NCBI GenBank assembly: GCA_025362615.1
Contig: JANYFQ010000136.1
Coordinates: 1-13,815 of the forward strand
DNA length: 13,815 bases
Reading direction: 5' to 3'
Source of the DNA: Hymenobacter sp.
Lineage (GTDB): Bacteria; Bacteroidota; Bacteroidia; Cytophagales; Hymenobacteraceae
Shown here: positions 6,173-13,618 of the stretch, in pieces
Position numbering within the stretch: the first letter of the stretch is position 1
How the letters are laid out: every line of letters starts with the position of its first letter
Notes under the pieces: model-generated
What the model was told of the DNA's origin: nothing
Seen by the model: the letters and a program-made list of their open reading frames with translations, nothing else
Databases searched by the model: none
Program-made: the position numbers and the translations under genes

Positions 6173-9100
6173 ATGAAAAGAATACTACGATTTCCTTTAC
6201 TGCTGCTGGCGTTGTTGCTAGTGCTGGGGAATGCCCAATCCGCTTGGGCCTCGCACGCCCAGGCCGGCGAGTTGACCTACTTCTCGCTCGGCAACAACCA
6301 ATACCGGGTGCGGGTGACTTTTTACCGCGATTGCGGGGGTATTGCGGCTCCGGCTAGTTTTCCGCTTACCTGCCGCAGTGGTGGCTGTAGCGGCAGCACC
6401 ACAGTGACAGCAATGCTTCGGCCACCCGCTGGCTATCCGGCTCCCGGAACTTTCACCAACCCTCCTACGCCCTATTGCCCAACGGCCACCAACGTCTTTC
6501 CATGTTCGCCCGGTAGTCAAGCAGGTGGTCGCACCAATACTGTTGCTATAAACTATGAAGCCGTGGTGACGTTACCGCCTGCGGCAGAGTGGGTGTTGAG
6601 CATCGAAGAAGGTAATCGGCCAACTTTGTCTAATATTTCCACTGCGTCTTCTAATACGTTGCGGCTGGAGGCAACTCTCAACAATCGTATTACTCCTGTG
6701 GGAGGGGGCGCAGCAGTGAATATTGTTAACAACTCGCCCCAATTCAATCAACAAACCCTTCCGGTTCCGTTTGTTTGTTGGAACCAGTCGTCAACCATAT
6801 CATTTTCGGCTAGTGACGTGGACCGGTTGGCTACCAATGGAGCCGGTGTCGCCTCTAACCGACCTGACTCGCTGGTTTACTCCCTTGACCGGCCGCTGTC
6901 GGGTTGCGGGGTTTTTGAAACGTACGCAGCTTATCCGGGCGGTACGTGCGTGACGGGCTTGGACCCGCGCTGTGGTTCGCGTATTGTGCGTTGCAACGGC
7001 ATCACGGCTAATTATACCGCTAACATTCCCATCGCTGTTTCCAACGATACCATCGCCGGGCCGTGTACGGCAGGCGTTGTCACGTTTTCTGACATTCGTC
7101 CCAAGTTTGTATTTAATGCTTCGGCAGGCACCTTTCGTTTTACACCAGCCCTTTTTACGCCGGGCCTCGACGCGCCCCAGAACAAATACGCCGTGGTGGG
7201 TAAGATAACCGAATACCGTAAAATCAACGGTCGGTATTATAAAGTTGGCTCTGTACGCCGCGATTTCTTGGTGGTTGTAATCGACTGCGGTGCCAACGTA
7301 GTGCCGGAGCCACCCACGGGCACGGCCTCGGACACCACCTCGCGGGTTGTCATCACCACTACTGTGGATACGCTCTCATTGCGGGTGAAAACCTGTAACT
7401 ACACCCGCGTCCGCATTCCTTTTACCGACCCCAACAATGTTGTATCGCCAACCAACCCGGTGAACCTGCGGCAGCGGCTGACGGTGTTTGCCCCGGCTGA
7501 CATTAACACCAACATTTTGCAAAACGGTGATATTGGTTCTTTTAGCGTGAGCTATACCGACCCAACGGCTCCGGTGGGCACCTTTTTCTTCCAGCCATCG
7601 GCAGGAACCGAAGGAACCCGTCTGAACATTACCTTACGTATCGAAGATGATGCTTGCCCGGCCAAAGGCATTCAGTACCGCAGCATCATTATCCTTATTG
7701 AAGCCGGCCGCACTGCCAAAGCCCTGGCTTCGGCTCCTGGCCTGGCCAGCGCCGTGCCAACCTCCATTTGCCCCGGTGGGTTTGCCACGTTGCGCGGTGC
7801 TGTGAACCGGCCCGACTCGATACGGCAAGTAGCAAACGGGCGTACCGTGTTACAGACGTATTCGTTTGCATGGTCGGCCCTGAACAACAGCGGCCTGCCG
7901 GCTGTCAGGAACACGCCCACGTTGCGAGTAAACCCGCTGGTGACGACTCGTTACCGACTCACCATCACGCCTTTGCAAGGGTTCACTCCGCCTACGCCAG
8001 GGTTCGCTGGCTGCGGCGATACCACCAGCATCCTGGTGCGGGTGGTGCCCGAGCCGGTGGCCCGCATCGCGCTGGCCGATACGCTTACCACCCGCGTGTG
8101 TGGTGCGGCTACCGTGCAACTGCAAGGCATTGTGAGTAGGGCCGATGGCCTAACCGATGCCTATACCTACCGCTGGAGCGGGCCGGGCGTGGCAGCAACG
8201 GCCACTTCGCAAAATCTTACCGTAACTACGCCAACCCAACCGGGTTTCTATACTTACCAGCTTGTGGCCACCGGGGCCGTGCAGTTTGGCTGCGACGCCA
8301 CCGCCACGCGCACCATTGAAGTAGTGGCCCCGCCTGCCATCGCCACGCGCAACTACACGCCCGAAGGGGTGTGCGCCGGGGCAGCGGTGAGTTTGCGGGC
8401 GCTGACTTCGCGCACCGACGGCCTCATCGACACCTACACCGTCCGCTGGGATGCTGCCCCCGGCCTCGACCCGGCCGATGCCAACCGCGACAGCCTCGTG
8501 GTGCGCCCGACCCGCACCACGCGCTACCGCTTCCGCGTCACGGGCCTCACGCGCTTTAATTGCACCGACACGGCCTCCGTGCTGGTGCGCGTGGTAGCCC
8601 CGCCAACGGTGACGGTCACCCGCGATGTGCAGTATGTGTGCGCCGGTGGCACGGCCCGCCTCGCGGCCACTACCGTTGCGCCTGCGGGCTTTGCCGATAC
8701 CTACACGTATGCCTGGAGTGGCCCTGGCCTAACGGCCGGTGCGTCGGGCGCTGCCTTGACGGTGCAGCCCACAGCGTTGGGCATCAGCACTTACACTGTG
8801 GTAGCTACCGGCATTACTCGCTTCGGGTGCAGTGCCACGAGCACGGTGCAGGTAGAGGTACTAGCGCCAGCGGTGGCGGGTTTCACCGTCAGCGACTCGA
8901 CGCGCACCAACCGCCCACCGGTAAGCTTTACCTTGCGGAGCACCACCGTTGCGCCCGGCCCGGCGGGCACGCCCACCACGTTGAGCTACCAGTGGACTTA
9001 CCAGCGGGTGCGCGACGTAGCCGGTGCGCCGGCCTCGCCGCTCGACAACCCGGTAGCTTTCGGGGGCAATGCTGCCACGGTGACCACGCCCGCTCTTTCG

Positions 9101-9439
9101 TTGTCGGGCAGCTACCTCATCAAACTCGCTGCCACGGCTACGGTGAACGGCTCGACTTGTACGACCACAACCCAAACCCGCACCGTGGTGGTGCCCGATA
9201 TACAGGTGCCGAACGTCATCACGCCCAATGCCGACGGGTTGAACGACGTGTTCAAGGTATCGACGGCCAACACCAGCAGCAAACTGGAGATTTACAACCG
9301 TTGGGGCCGCAAGGTGTACGAGCAGGCCAATTACCAGAACACCTGGGGCGGCGACAACCAGCCGGCTGGCGTGTACTACTACTTGCTGACGGACCGCAAC
9401 GGAGCCGCCACCAAAGGCACCGTCGAGGTGATGCGTTAA
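6173..9439 (+). CDS. Large Ig-like-repeat surface protein with T9SS type B (gliding-motility-associated, CHU_C) C-terminal domain
   Basis: This 1088-residue protein begins MKRILRFPLLLLALLLVLG with a signal peptide ending about AWA. An ATG 12 codons upstream was rejected because it precedes the Lys/Arg-rich start of the signal peptide. Approximate layout: 27-370 Cys-containing N-terminal region opening SHAQAGELTYFSLGNNQYRV and followed by TFYRDCGG, a pattern common at the N-terminus of this family; 373-512 beta-rich domain; 518-902 four tandem Ig/PKD-like repeats of about 90-110 residues, each starting with a CxGxxxxL-type strand and ending VRVV or VEVL; 903-1006 further PKD-like domain; 1007-1088 the type B sorting domain (VPNVITPNADGLNDVF, LEIYNRWGRKVYE, NTWGGDN, PAGVYYYLL). 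Family knowledge: type B domains direct T9SS secretion and are common on large adhesins and gliding-related proteins. It need not be a motility protein itself. The 5' half of the gene is clearly more AT-rich than the 3' half. Confidence 0.92.
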   Translation: MKRILRFPLLLLALLLVLGNAQSAWASHAQAGELTYFSLGNNQYRVRVTFYRDCGGIAAPASFPLTCRSGGCSGSTTVTAMLRPPAGYPAPGTFTNPPTPYCPTATNVFPCSPGSQAGGRTNTVAINYEAVVTLPPAAEWVLSIEEGNRPTLSNISTASSNTLRLEATLNNRITPVGGGAAVNIVNNSPQFNQQTLPVPFVCWNQSSTISFSASDVDRLATNGAGVASNRPDSLVYSLDRPLSGCGVFETYAAYPGGTCVTGLDPRCGSRIVRCNGITANYTANIPIAVSNDTIAGPCTAGVVTFSDIRPKFVFNASAGTFRFTPALFTPGLDAPQNKYAVVGKITEYRKINGRYYKVGSVRRDFLVVVIDCGANVVPEPPTGTASDTTSRVVITTTVDTLSLRVKTCNYTRVRIPFTDPNNVVSPTNPVNLRQRLTVFAPADINTNILQNGDIGSFSVSYTDPTAPVGTFFFQPSAGTEGTRLNITLRIEDDACPAKGIQYRSIIILIEAGRTAKALASAPGLASAVPTSICPGGFATLRGAVNRPDSIRQVANGRTVLQTYSFAWSALNNSGLPAVRNTPTLRVNPLVTTRYRLTITPLQGFTPPTPGFAGCGDTTSILVRVVPEPVARIALADTLTTRVCGAATVQLQGIVSRADGLTDAYTYRWSGPGVAATATSQNLTVTTPTQPGFYTYQLVATGAVQFGCDATATRTIEVVAPPAIATRNYTPEGVCAGAAVSLRALTSRTDGLIDTYTVRWDAAPGLDPADANRDSLVVRPTRTTRYRFRVTGLTRFNCTDTASVLVRVVAPPTVTVTRDVQYVCAGGTARLAATTVAPAGFADTYTYAWSGPGLTAGASGAALTVQPTALGISTYTVVATGITRFGCSATSTVQVEVLAPAVAGFTVSDSTRTNRPPVSFTLRSTTVAPGPAGTPTTLSYQWTYQRVRDVAGAPASPLDNPVAFGGNAATVTTPALSLSGSYLIKLAATATVNGSTCTTTTQTRTVVVPDIQVPNVITPNADGLNDVFKVSTANTSSKLEIYNRWGRKVYEQANYQNTWGGDNQPAGVYYYLLTDRNGAATKGTVEVMR

Positions 9440-9478
9440 GCACTGACCCAACGCCGGTTGCCGGGTGATTTGGCCCGC

Positions 9479-9517
9479 AAAAAAGGGGCACCACGAGTTT
9501 CGTGGTGCCCCTTTTTT
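9479..9517. terminator. Perfect intrinsic terminator after the type B protein gene
   Basis: An 18-base perfect stem (9479-9496 with 9500-9517) has a three-base loop and ends in a six-T run. It lies 39 bases after the stop codon. The flanking A and T runs make it symmetrical, so it could stop transcription in both directions, although no minus-strand gene ends here. Confidence 0.9.
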
Positions 9518-9763
9518 GCAGTGTTGGCGGCGGGTGAGTGAAACTGTTGTCTGCTGGTACGGCCCACGACGCGGGTGGCGGTCGGGACAATTGTTTCTGA
9601 TTGTCAACAAGTTATTATTTTGAAAAAATGGAATATAAAGTTGGTGTGAGCAAAAAAACCGATGCTCTGTAAGCTCATTTGTCGAAATTTTTGCTTAACT
9701 AGCATCACGTTACGAGCAGGCTCGTCGTGCCCTCGGCTTTTGGGTCGTAACGCATTCGTTCAC
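9518..9763. other. AT-rich intergenic stretch with a candidate promoter and short nested palindromes
   Basis: No gene is seen here. Composition falls sharply: 9601-9660 is 16 of 60 G+C by my count. A weak promoter candidate for the GEVED protein gene is TTG at 9591-9593 and TTATTTTG at 9615-9622 (seven of eight to TAnnTTTG), 21 bases apart. CGTTACGA at 9708-9715 pairs with TCGTAACG at 9745-9752. A smaller hairpin, ACGAG-CAGG-CTCGT at 9712-9725, overlaps the left arm. The role of these palindromes is unknown. Confidence 0.35.
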
Positions 9764-9855
9764 GGTAGTGCCCAATTTGTAAGGGTGGTGAGTTCTAACG
9801 GGTGCTTGCAATCAACGACTTGAAAATAACTCGCCCTTACAAATTGGGCACTACC
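9764..9855. mobile_element. MITE-like element, 92 bases, with 22-base terminal inverted repeats
   Basis: The ends 9764-9785 and 9834-9855 are perfect inverted repeats of 22 bases that begin GGTAGTGCCC. The 7-base direct repeat CGTTCAC flanks the element exactly, at 9757-9763 and 9856-9862, as a target-site duplication would. The interior of 48 bases has no coding capacity. Terminal inverted repeats plus a target duplication without a transposase is the definition of a non-autonomous MITE. The parent insertion-sequence family cannot be named from this window. The right end lies 33 bases upstream of the ATG of the next gene, so insertion separated that gene from whatever lay upstream. Confidence 0.8.
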
Positions 9856-9888
9856 CGTTCACATCACCCCATTTTTCTTTTAGTACTC

Positions 9889-12366
9889 ATGAGACACTTT
9901 TTACTTCAATTTCGTAAAGCCTGCCTGGCGCTGGCGTTCTTGCTGCCAGTAGGAGCGGCCCAGGCCCAGTATTGCACCAGCGTGGGCGGCCAGTGCGGCA
10001 CGAGCGACATCACCGGCCTGACAATCATCAACACGTCGTTCAACAATTCGGTACCTTGCTTCGCGATACCGGGCCAGTCGGGTGCTTACGCATCGTACCC
10101 GCCGCCGCCCCAGAACAACGCGAGCTTTACGGCCACCTTGCCCTCGGGTGTGAATTATTCCATTGGGGTGAGCGGCAATGGGGCAGCGGGCGTGTGGCTT
10201 GATTACAACCGCAACAATTCGTTTGACGCGAATGAGTTTGCCGCCGTTAATAACACGACGCGCATCGCGACACTGTTCGTACCAGCCACGGCCGTTCAAG
10301 GTCCGACGGGTATCCGTTTTCGCAGCGGCGTAAGCTCGGCCTCGGATGCCTGTACCTTCATCGGTTTCGGGCAGACGAAGGACTTCACCGTCACCATCGG
10401 GGCACCGGTGCCTTGCCCGGCTCCTTACAACCTGGCCGTGAGTGGCATCAGCGACACAGGGGCCAGCTTAAGCTTCACGCCGGGCAGCGCCTCGTCGCCG
10501 GCGTACATAGTCACGTACCGTGTCGGCACCACGGGCGCAGTGCAAACCGTAACGCCCGCGCCCACCGGTTCGCCGGTAGTGCTGGCGAACCTGACCCCCG
10601 GCACCCAGTACACGGTGAGCGTGAGCGGCAACTGCGGCGGGGCCGGCACTTCGGCGGCGGTTACTACCACCTTCACCACCACCGGTGTACCGCCCTGCAA
10701 CTCGCCCACGGGCCTGAGCGTGAGCAACATCAGCAGCAGCGGGGCCACGGTAAGCTTCACGGCTGCCACTTCGGCCGTGACAACCTACCAACTCACCTAC
10801 ACCCCGGCTGGGGGCGGGGCCCAAACCACGTCGTCTGTTACCTCGCCCATTAATCTTACCAACCTGCAAGCCAGCACGATGTACAGCCTGAGCCTAGTGA
10901 GCCGGTGCCCCAGCGGGCTGACCTCGACGGCGGCTACCACCACCTTTACCACCCCGGCCCCGCCGTGCGAGGCCCCCACCAACATGAGCGTGGTGCTGGT
11001 GAACAGCACCACGGTTTCGGTGAGTTACACGCCCAGTTCGTCGGCGGCCAATTACACTGTGAGCGCCACGCCCACGGCGGGCGGCGTTACTCAAACGGTC
11101 AGCCCCAACCCGACCGGCTCGGTGGTGACGTTGGGCAACCTGTTGCCCAACACCGCCTACACCCTCAGCGTGACAAGCAACTGCACGGGCACCGCAACGC
11201 CCACCTCGCCAGTAGTCACGACGCCTTTTACCACGCCAGCGGCCCCGTGCGGCCAACGGCCTTATGTGGTGATAGACAGCAGCAACCCCTACACCCTGAA
11301 CTTTGAGACTGCCTGGGCCAATAGCTGTGCCACCCGCGACGCGCCTGGCACCAACTGGCGTAACCTGCCCGCCGACGGCGATGCCGCCTGGCGCCGCGAA
11401 GACGACGGGGCCAGCGCCAACTGGAACAGCGCCACCGCCGGGGGCTACACGCCCACGGGCAGCACCTTGAGCGGGGCCACCGGCAGCCATTCGGCGCGGT
11501 TCCACTCCACGTTTGCGCCGGCTGGCAACGTCGGCACTTTGGATTTGTACGCCAACATGGCCGGTTTCACCACCGCCACGTTGCGCTTCGATTACATCAA
11601 CCCCGGAGCCAGCGGTGCCGACGAGTTGAGCGTGCTTTTAAGCACCGACGGCGGTCAAACCTTTGGGGCTACACCGCTGCTGGTGAGCCGCAACGTAAAC
11701 GTCTGGACGGCCCGCACCGTGGCGCTGCCCGCCACCGTCACGGCCACTACCGTGCTGCGTTTTCAGGCAACCAGCGACCAGGGCACCACCGACATGGGCC
11801 TGGACAATGTGCGGATTTCGTTTGCTGCGCCGGTTTGCAACCCGCCCACTTTCACGGCGGTGAACCTGAGTAGCACCAGTACGCGCCTCAACATCAACGC
11901 GGGCACCGGCAACACGAGCTTTGGCATTACCTATACCGCTATGGGCGGAATGCCGCAGACAACCAGCACTTCGAACAACAACATCACCCTCACGGGGCTG
12001 CAGCCCAACACCAACTACAGCGTTACGGTGGTGGGCAACTGCGTCGGCGGCGGTGCTTCTAGCCCTGTCACCAGTACTTTCCGCACACCCCTCACCACCC
12101 GCAACGCGGCCCTGACCGCGCTAATCCGACTGGTGCCCAACCCGGCGCACAGCTCGGCCACCCTCGTGATTCCGGCTATGTTGGCGCGTTCGGCTACGTT
12201 GAGTTTGCTTAACAGCCTGGGTCAGCGGGTGCAAGGGCGCGAGTTGGTGCTTACCCCCAACGGCCTCACTACTGAACTGACGCTCGACGGGTTGGCGGCT
12301 GGCATCTATCTGGTGCAACTGCAAACGGCACAGGACCTGATGGTAAAACGCCTGGTGATAGAATAA
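9889..12366 (+). CDS. Secreted GEVED/Fn3/jelly-roll protein with T9SS type A sorting domain
   Basis: This 825-residue protein begins MRHFLLQFRKACLALAFLLP with a signal peptide ending AAQAQ, after which Y28 starts the mature protein. A GTG start at 9802 would lie inside the MITE and add 29 residues ahead of the signal peptide, so it was rejected. Approximate domains: 28-171 GEVED-type domain with the Ca-binding-like loop DYNRNNSFDANE at 105-116 and closing GQTKDFTV; 175-266, 267-356 and 358-451 three Fn3 domains, each opening with a PC-P or CNSP type segment; 453-647 MAM or jelly-roll-like domain (LNFETAW...LDNVRISF); 650-734 fourth Fn3; 742-825 type A sorting domain (LVPNPAHSSATL...LAAGIYLVQLQ...VKRLVIE). 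It should be exported by Sec and then T9SS to the surface or medium. No catalytic motif was recognised; an adhesin or glycan-binding role is an inference. Transcription may depend on sequence upstream of the MITE. Confidence 0.92.
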   Translation: MRHFLLQFRKACLALAFLLPVGAAQAQYCTSVGGQCGTSDITGLTIINTSFNNSVPCFAIPGQSGAYASYPPPPQNNASFTATLPSGVNYSIGVSGNGAAGVWLDYNRNNSFDANEFAAVNNTTRIATLFVPATAVQGPTGIRFRSGVSSASDACTFIGFGQTKDFTVTIGAPVPCPAPYNLAVSGISDTGASLSFTPGSASSPAYIVTYRVGTTGAVQTVTPAPTGSPVVLANLTPGTQYTVSVSGNCGGAGTSAAVTTTFTTTGVPPCNSPTGLSVSNISSSGATVSFTAATSAVTTYQLTYTPAGGGAQTTSSVTSPINLTNLQASTMYSLSLVSRCPSGLTSTAATTTFTTPAPPCEAPTNMSVVLVNSTTVSVSYTPSSSAANYTVSATPTAGGVTQTVSPNPTGSVVTLGNLLPNTAYTLSVTSNCTGTATPTSPVVTTPFTTPAAPCGQRPYVVIDSSNPYTLNFETAWANSCATRDAPGTNWRNLPADGDAAWRREDDGASANWNSATAGGYTPTGSTLSGATGSHSARFHSTFAPAGNVGTLDLYANMAGFTTATLRFDYINPGASGADELSVLLSTDGGQTFGATPLLVSRNVNVWTARTVALPATVTATTVLRFQATSDQGTTDMGLDNVRISFAAPVCNPPTFTAVNLSSTSTRLNINAGTGNTSFGITYTAMGGMPQTTSTSNNNITLTGLQPNTNYSVTVVGNCVGGGASSPVTSTFRTPLTTRNAALTALIRLVPNPAHSSATLVIPAMLARSATLSLLNSLGQRVQGRELVLTPNGLTTELTLDGLAAGIYLVQLQTAQDLMVKRLVIE

Positions 12367-12387
12367 TTGCCCCTCGTGTTTCCGCAC

Positions 12388-12422
12388 AAAAAAAGGTTGC
12401 CCTGACAAGGGCAGCCTTTTTT
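12388..12422. terminator. Bidirectional intrinsic terminator between convergent genes
   Basis: The stem AAAAGGTTGCCCT (12391-12403) pairs with 12408-12420 around the loop GACA, with one G-T mismatch. It is followed by a T run on the plus strand (12417-12422), and by a seven-base T run on the minus strand (complement of 12388-12394). It lies 22 bases after the GEVED protein stop and 53 bases beyond the CDF stop, so it probably serves both genes. Confidence 0.88.
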
Positions 12423-12474
12423 AATGTACTGCTGGGAGTGAAAATCTGGCGGGGGCATTCGGAAATCCTGGCTG

Positions 12475-13461
12475 CTACTCCAGCGTGTGCCGCTCGTTCC
12501 GCACGGCGTTGCTCAGCTCCCACACCACTTGCCGCTCAAACGGGTGCTGGCGCACCGGGCACTCGGGCATCTGGCACAGCGAACAGGCCCGGAAAGTGCA
12601 GGGGTCGGCGTGGACGAACATCTCGATTTCGACCGCAAACCGCGCACCGATGAGGGTTTCGATGGCGTGTAGTTCAGTATGCACTTCTTCGAGGGACAAG
12701 TAGTACGGCATCTGGATGTGGCAGTCGATGTGCAGGTTGGCACCGTAGCGTTGCACACGCAGGTTGTGAACATCAATCCAACACGGCTTGCGGTGGGCTT
12801 GCAGCTCGGCGATGACGGCGGCTACCACGGCGGTGTCGGTTTCGTCCATCAGCCCCGACACGGCGCGGCGCGTGATGCGGTAGCCGTTCACGAGAATAAA
12901 GCCGCCCAGCAGCAGCGCCGCGCCCGCATCGAAGCGCACAATGCCTGTGAAATGCACCAACACCAGCGCCCCGGCCGACACAATGGAGGTGAGCGCATCA
13001 ATGTACAAATGCTGCCCGTCGCCGACGAGCGCCACCGAGCTGAGCCGCTTGCCGGAGCGCACCAGCACCAGCCCCACCACCAGGTTGATAATGGCCGTAG
13101 CGGCCAGCAGCGCCACGCCCCAGTCGGGCCGCGCCACCGGGTGCGGGTGCCAGAAGCTGCGCCCGGCGCTGACGAGGATGAAGGCCCCGGCCACGAAAAT
13201 CAAAGCCCCCTCAAACCCGATGGACAGGTACTCTATTTTGCCGTGGCCGTAGGGGTGGTTTTCGTCCTTGGGCAGGCTGGCCAGATAGAGGCTGTAGAGC
13301 GCAAACCCGCTGGTGGCCACGTTGATAATGCTTTCGAGGGCATCCGTCAGCACGGCCTGCGAGTGGGTGAGGCGGTAGGCGTAGAACTTGGCCAGCACCA
13401 GTACTACGCTTACCACGAGCGAGAGCAGGCCGAGGCGTTGCTTGGTTTGATTAGCAGTCAT
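12475..13461 (-). CDS. Cation diffusion facilitator (CDF) family divalent-metal exporter
   Basis: This 328-residue protein has the usual CDF layout of six transmembrane helices (about 10-205) and a cytoplasmic C-terminal domain (about 210-285). The family moves divalent metals (Zn2+, Mn2+, Fe2+ and others) out of the cytoplasm in exchange for protons. HPYGHGKIE at 69-77 is the CDF signature. The helix 5 metal site is H151-xxx-D155. In helix 2 the site reads TDALES at 39-44: D40 is kept, but the position four residues on is S44 instead of the Asp of YiiP, with E43 next to it. The C-terminal tail adds C288, C293, C296 and C301 followed by PVRQHPF, a possible extra metal-binding cluster. The ATG at 13461 is the natural start before a basic residue and the first helix. 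It is divergent from an NRAMP importer. The transported metal cannot be decided from motifs; Mn/Fe is suggested by the neighbour. Confidence 0.93.
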   Translation of the reverse strand: MTANQTKQRLGLLSLVVSVVLVLAKFYAYRLTHSQAVLTDALESIINVATSGFALYSLYLASLPKDENHPYGHGKIEYLSIGFEGALIFVAGAFILVSAGRSFWHPHPVARPDWGVALLAATAIINLVVGLVLVRSGKRLSSVALVGDGQHLYIDALTSIVSAGALVLVHFTGIVRFDAGAALLLGGFILVNGYRITRRAVSGLMDETDTAVVAAVIAELQAHRKPCWIDVHNLRVQRYGANLHIDCHIQMPYYLSLEEVHTELHAIETLIGARFAVEIEMFVHADPCTFRACSLCQMPECPVRQHPFERQVVWELSNAVRNERHTLE

Positions 13462-13492
13462 GCGGAGCAGTTTCGGGCCGAAAATTCGAGCG

Positions 13493-13500
13493 CAAAGGTC
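13493..13500 (-). promoter_or_regulatory. Weak candidate -7 box for the CDF gene
   Basis: On the minus strand GACCTTTG matches seven of eight positions of TAnnTTTG and lies 31 bases upstream of the ATG at 13461. A TTTTG (complement of 13518-13522) sits 17 bases further upstream, shorter than the usual 19-21, so this is tentative. Confidence 0.3.
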
Positions 13501-13544
13501 GGGGCATTCGGGGCGGGCAAAACATTTTAACGCGAAAACGGGTA

Positions 13545-13560
13545 TTTAAGCCGCCTTAAA
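13545..13560. promoter_or_regulatory. Second palindrome in the CDF/mntH divergent region
   Basis: TTTAAG-CCGC-CTTAAA is a perfect inverted repeat with six-base arms. Its centre is 22 bases from the centre of the larger palindrome at 13564-13585, about two helical turns. It may be a second, weaker operator for the same regulator or a chance palindrome. No regulator gene is in the window. Confidence 0.35.
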
Positions 13561-13563
13561 AAT

Positions 13564-13585
13564 ATTTTTAGACAAGTCTAAAAAT
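13564..13585. promoter_or_regulatory. DtxR-family (MntR/IdeR-like) operator candidate upstream of mntH
   Basis: This 22-base perfect palindrome has a core of TTTAGAC-AA-GTCTAAA. The TTTAG-x-C / G-x-CTAAA pattern resembles operators of metal-dependent DtxR-family repressors such as MntR, TroR and IdeR. It overlaps the -33 region of the mntH promoter (TTA at 13568-13570, 19 bases before the -7 box). Metal-loaded repressor bound here would block mntH transcription. The regulator identity is inferred from motif shape and target gene. Confidence 0.7.
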
Positions 13586-13589
13586 TGCG

Positions 13590-13597
13590 TAGCTTTG
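13590..13597 (+). promoter_or_regulatory. -7 box (TAGCTTTG) of the mntH promoter
   Basis: TAGCTTTG is an exact TAnnTTTG match 21 bases before the GTG start at 13619, predicting a leader of about 12-16 bases. The region at -33 lies inside the palindrome, consistent with repressor control. Confidence 0.65.
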
Positions 13598-13618
13598 CGT
13601 AGCAAATAACCCGTACCC

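Noticed and set aside
8560..9468. 302-codon plus-strand open frame within the type B protein gene
   Set aside because: The frame is shifted relative to the genuine CHU_C domain. The translation is Arg/His/Gly-rich with no recognisable fold.
9518..9763. Riboswitch or small RNA gene in the long AT-rich intergenic region
   Set aside because: Only short hairpins are visible and no known riboswitch core or terminator follows. The evidence is too weak to call an RNA.
9802..9888. GTG start extending the GEVED protein by 29 residues
   Set aside because: It begins inside the MITE and would place a polar stretch in front of a well-formed signal peptide that starts at 9889.
12679..13530. 283-codon plus-strand open frame opposite the CDF gene
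   Set aside because: It is antisense to a clear CDF transporter and its His/Gln/Gly/Val-rich translation has no family pattern.
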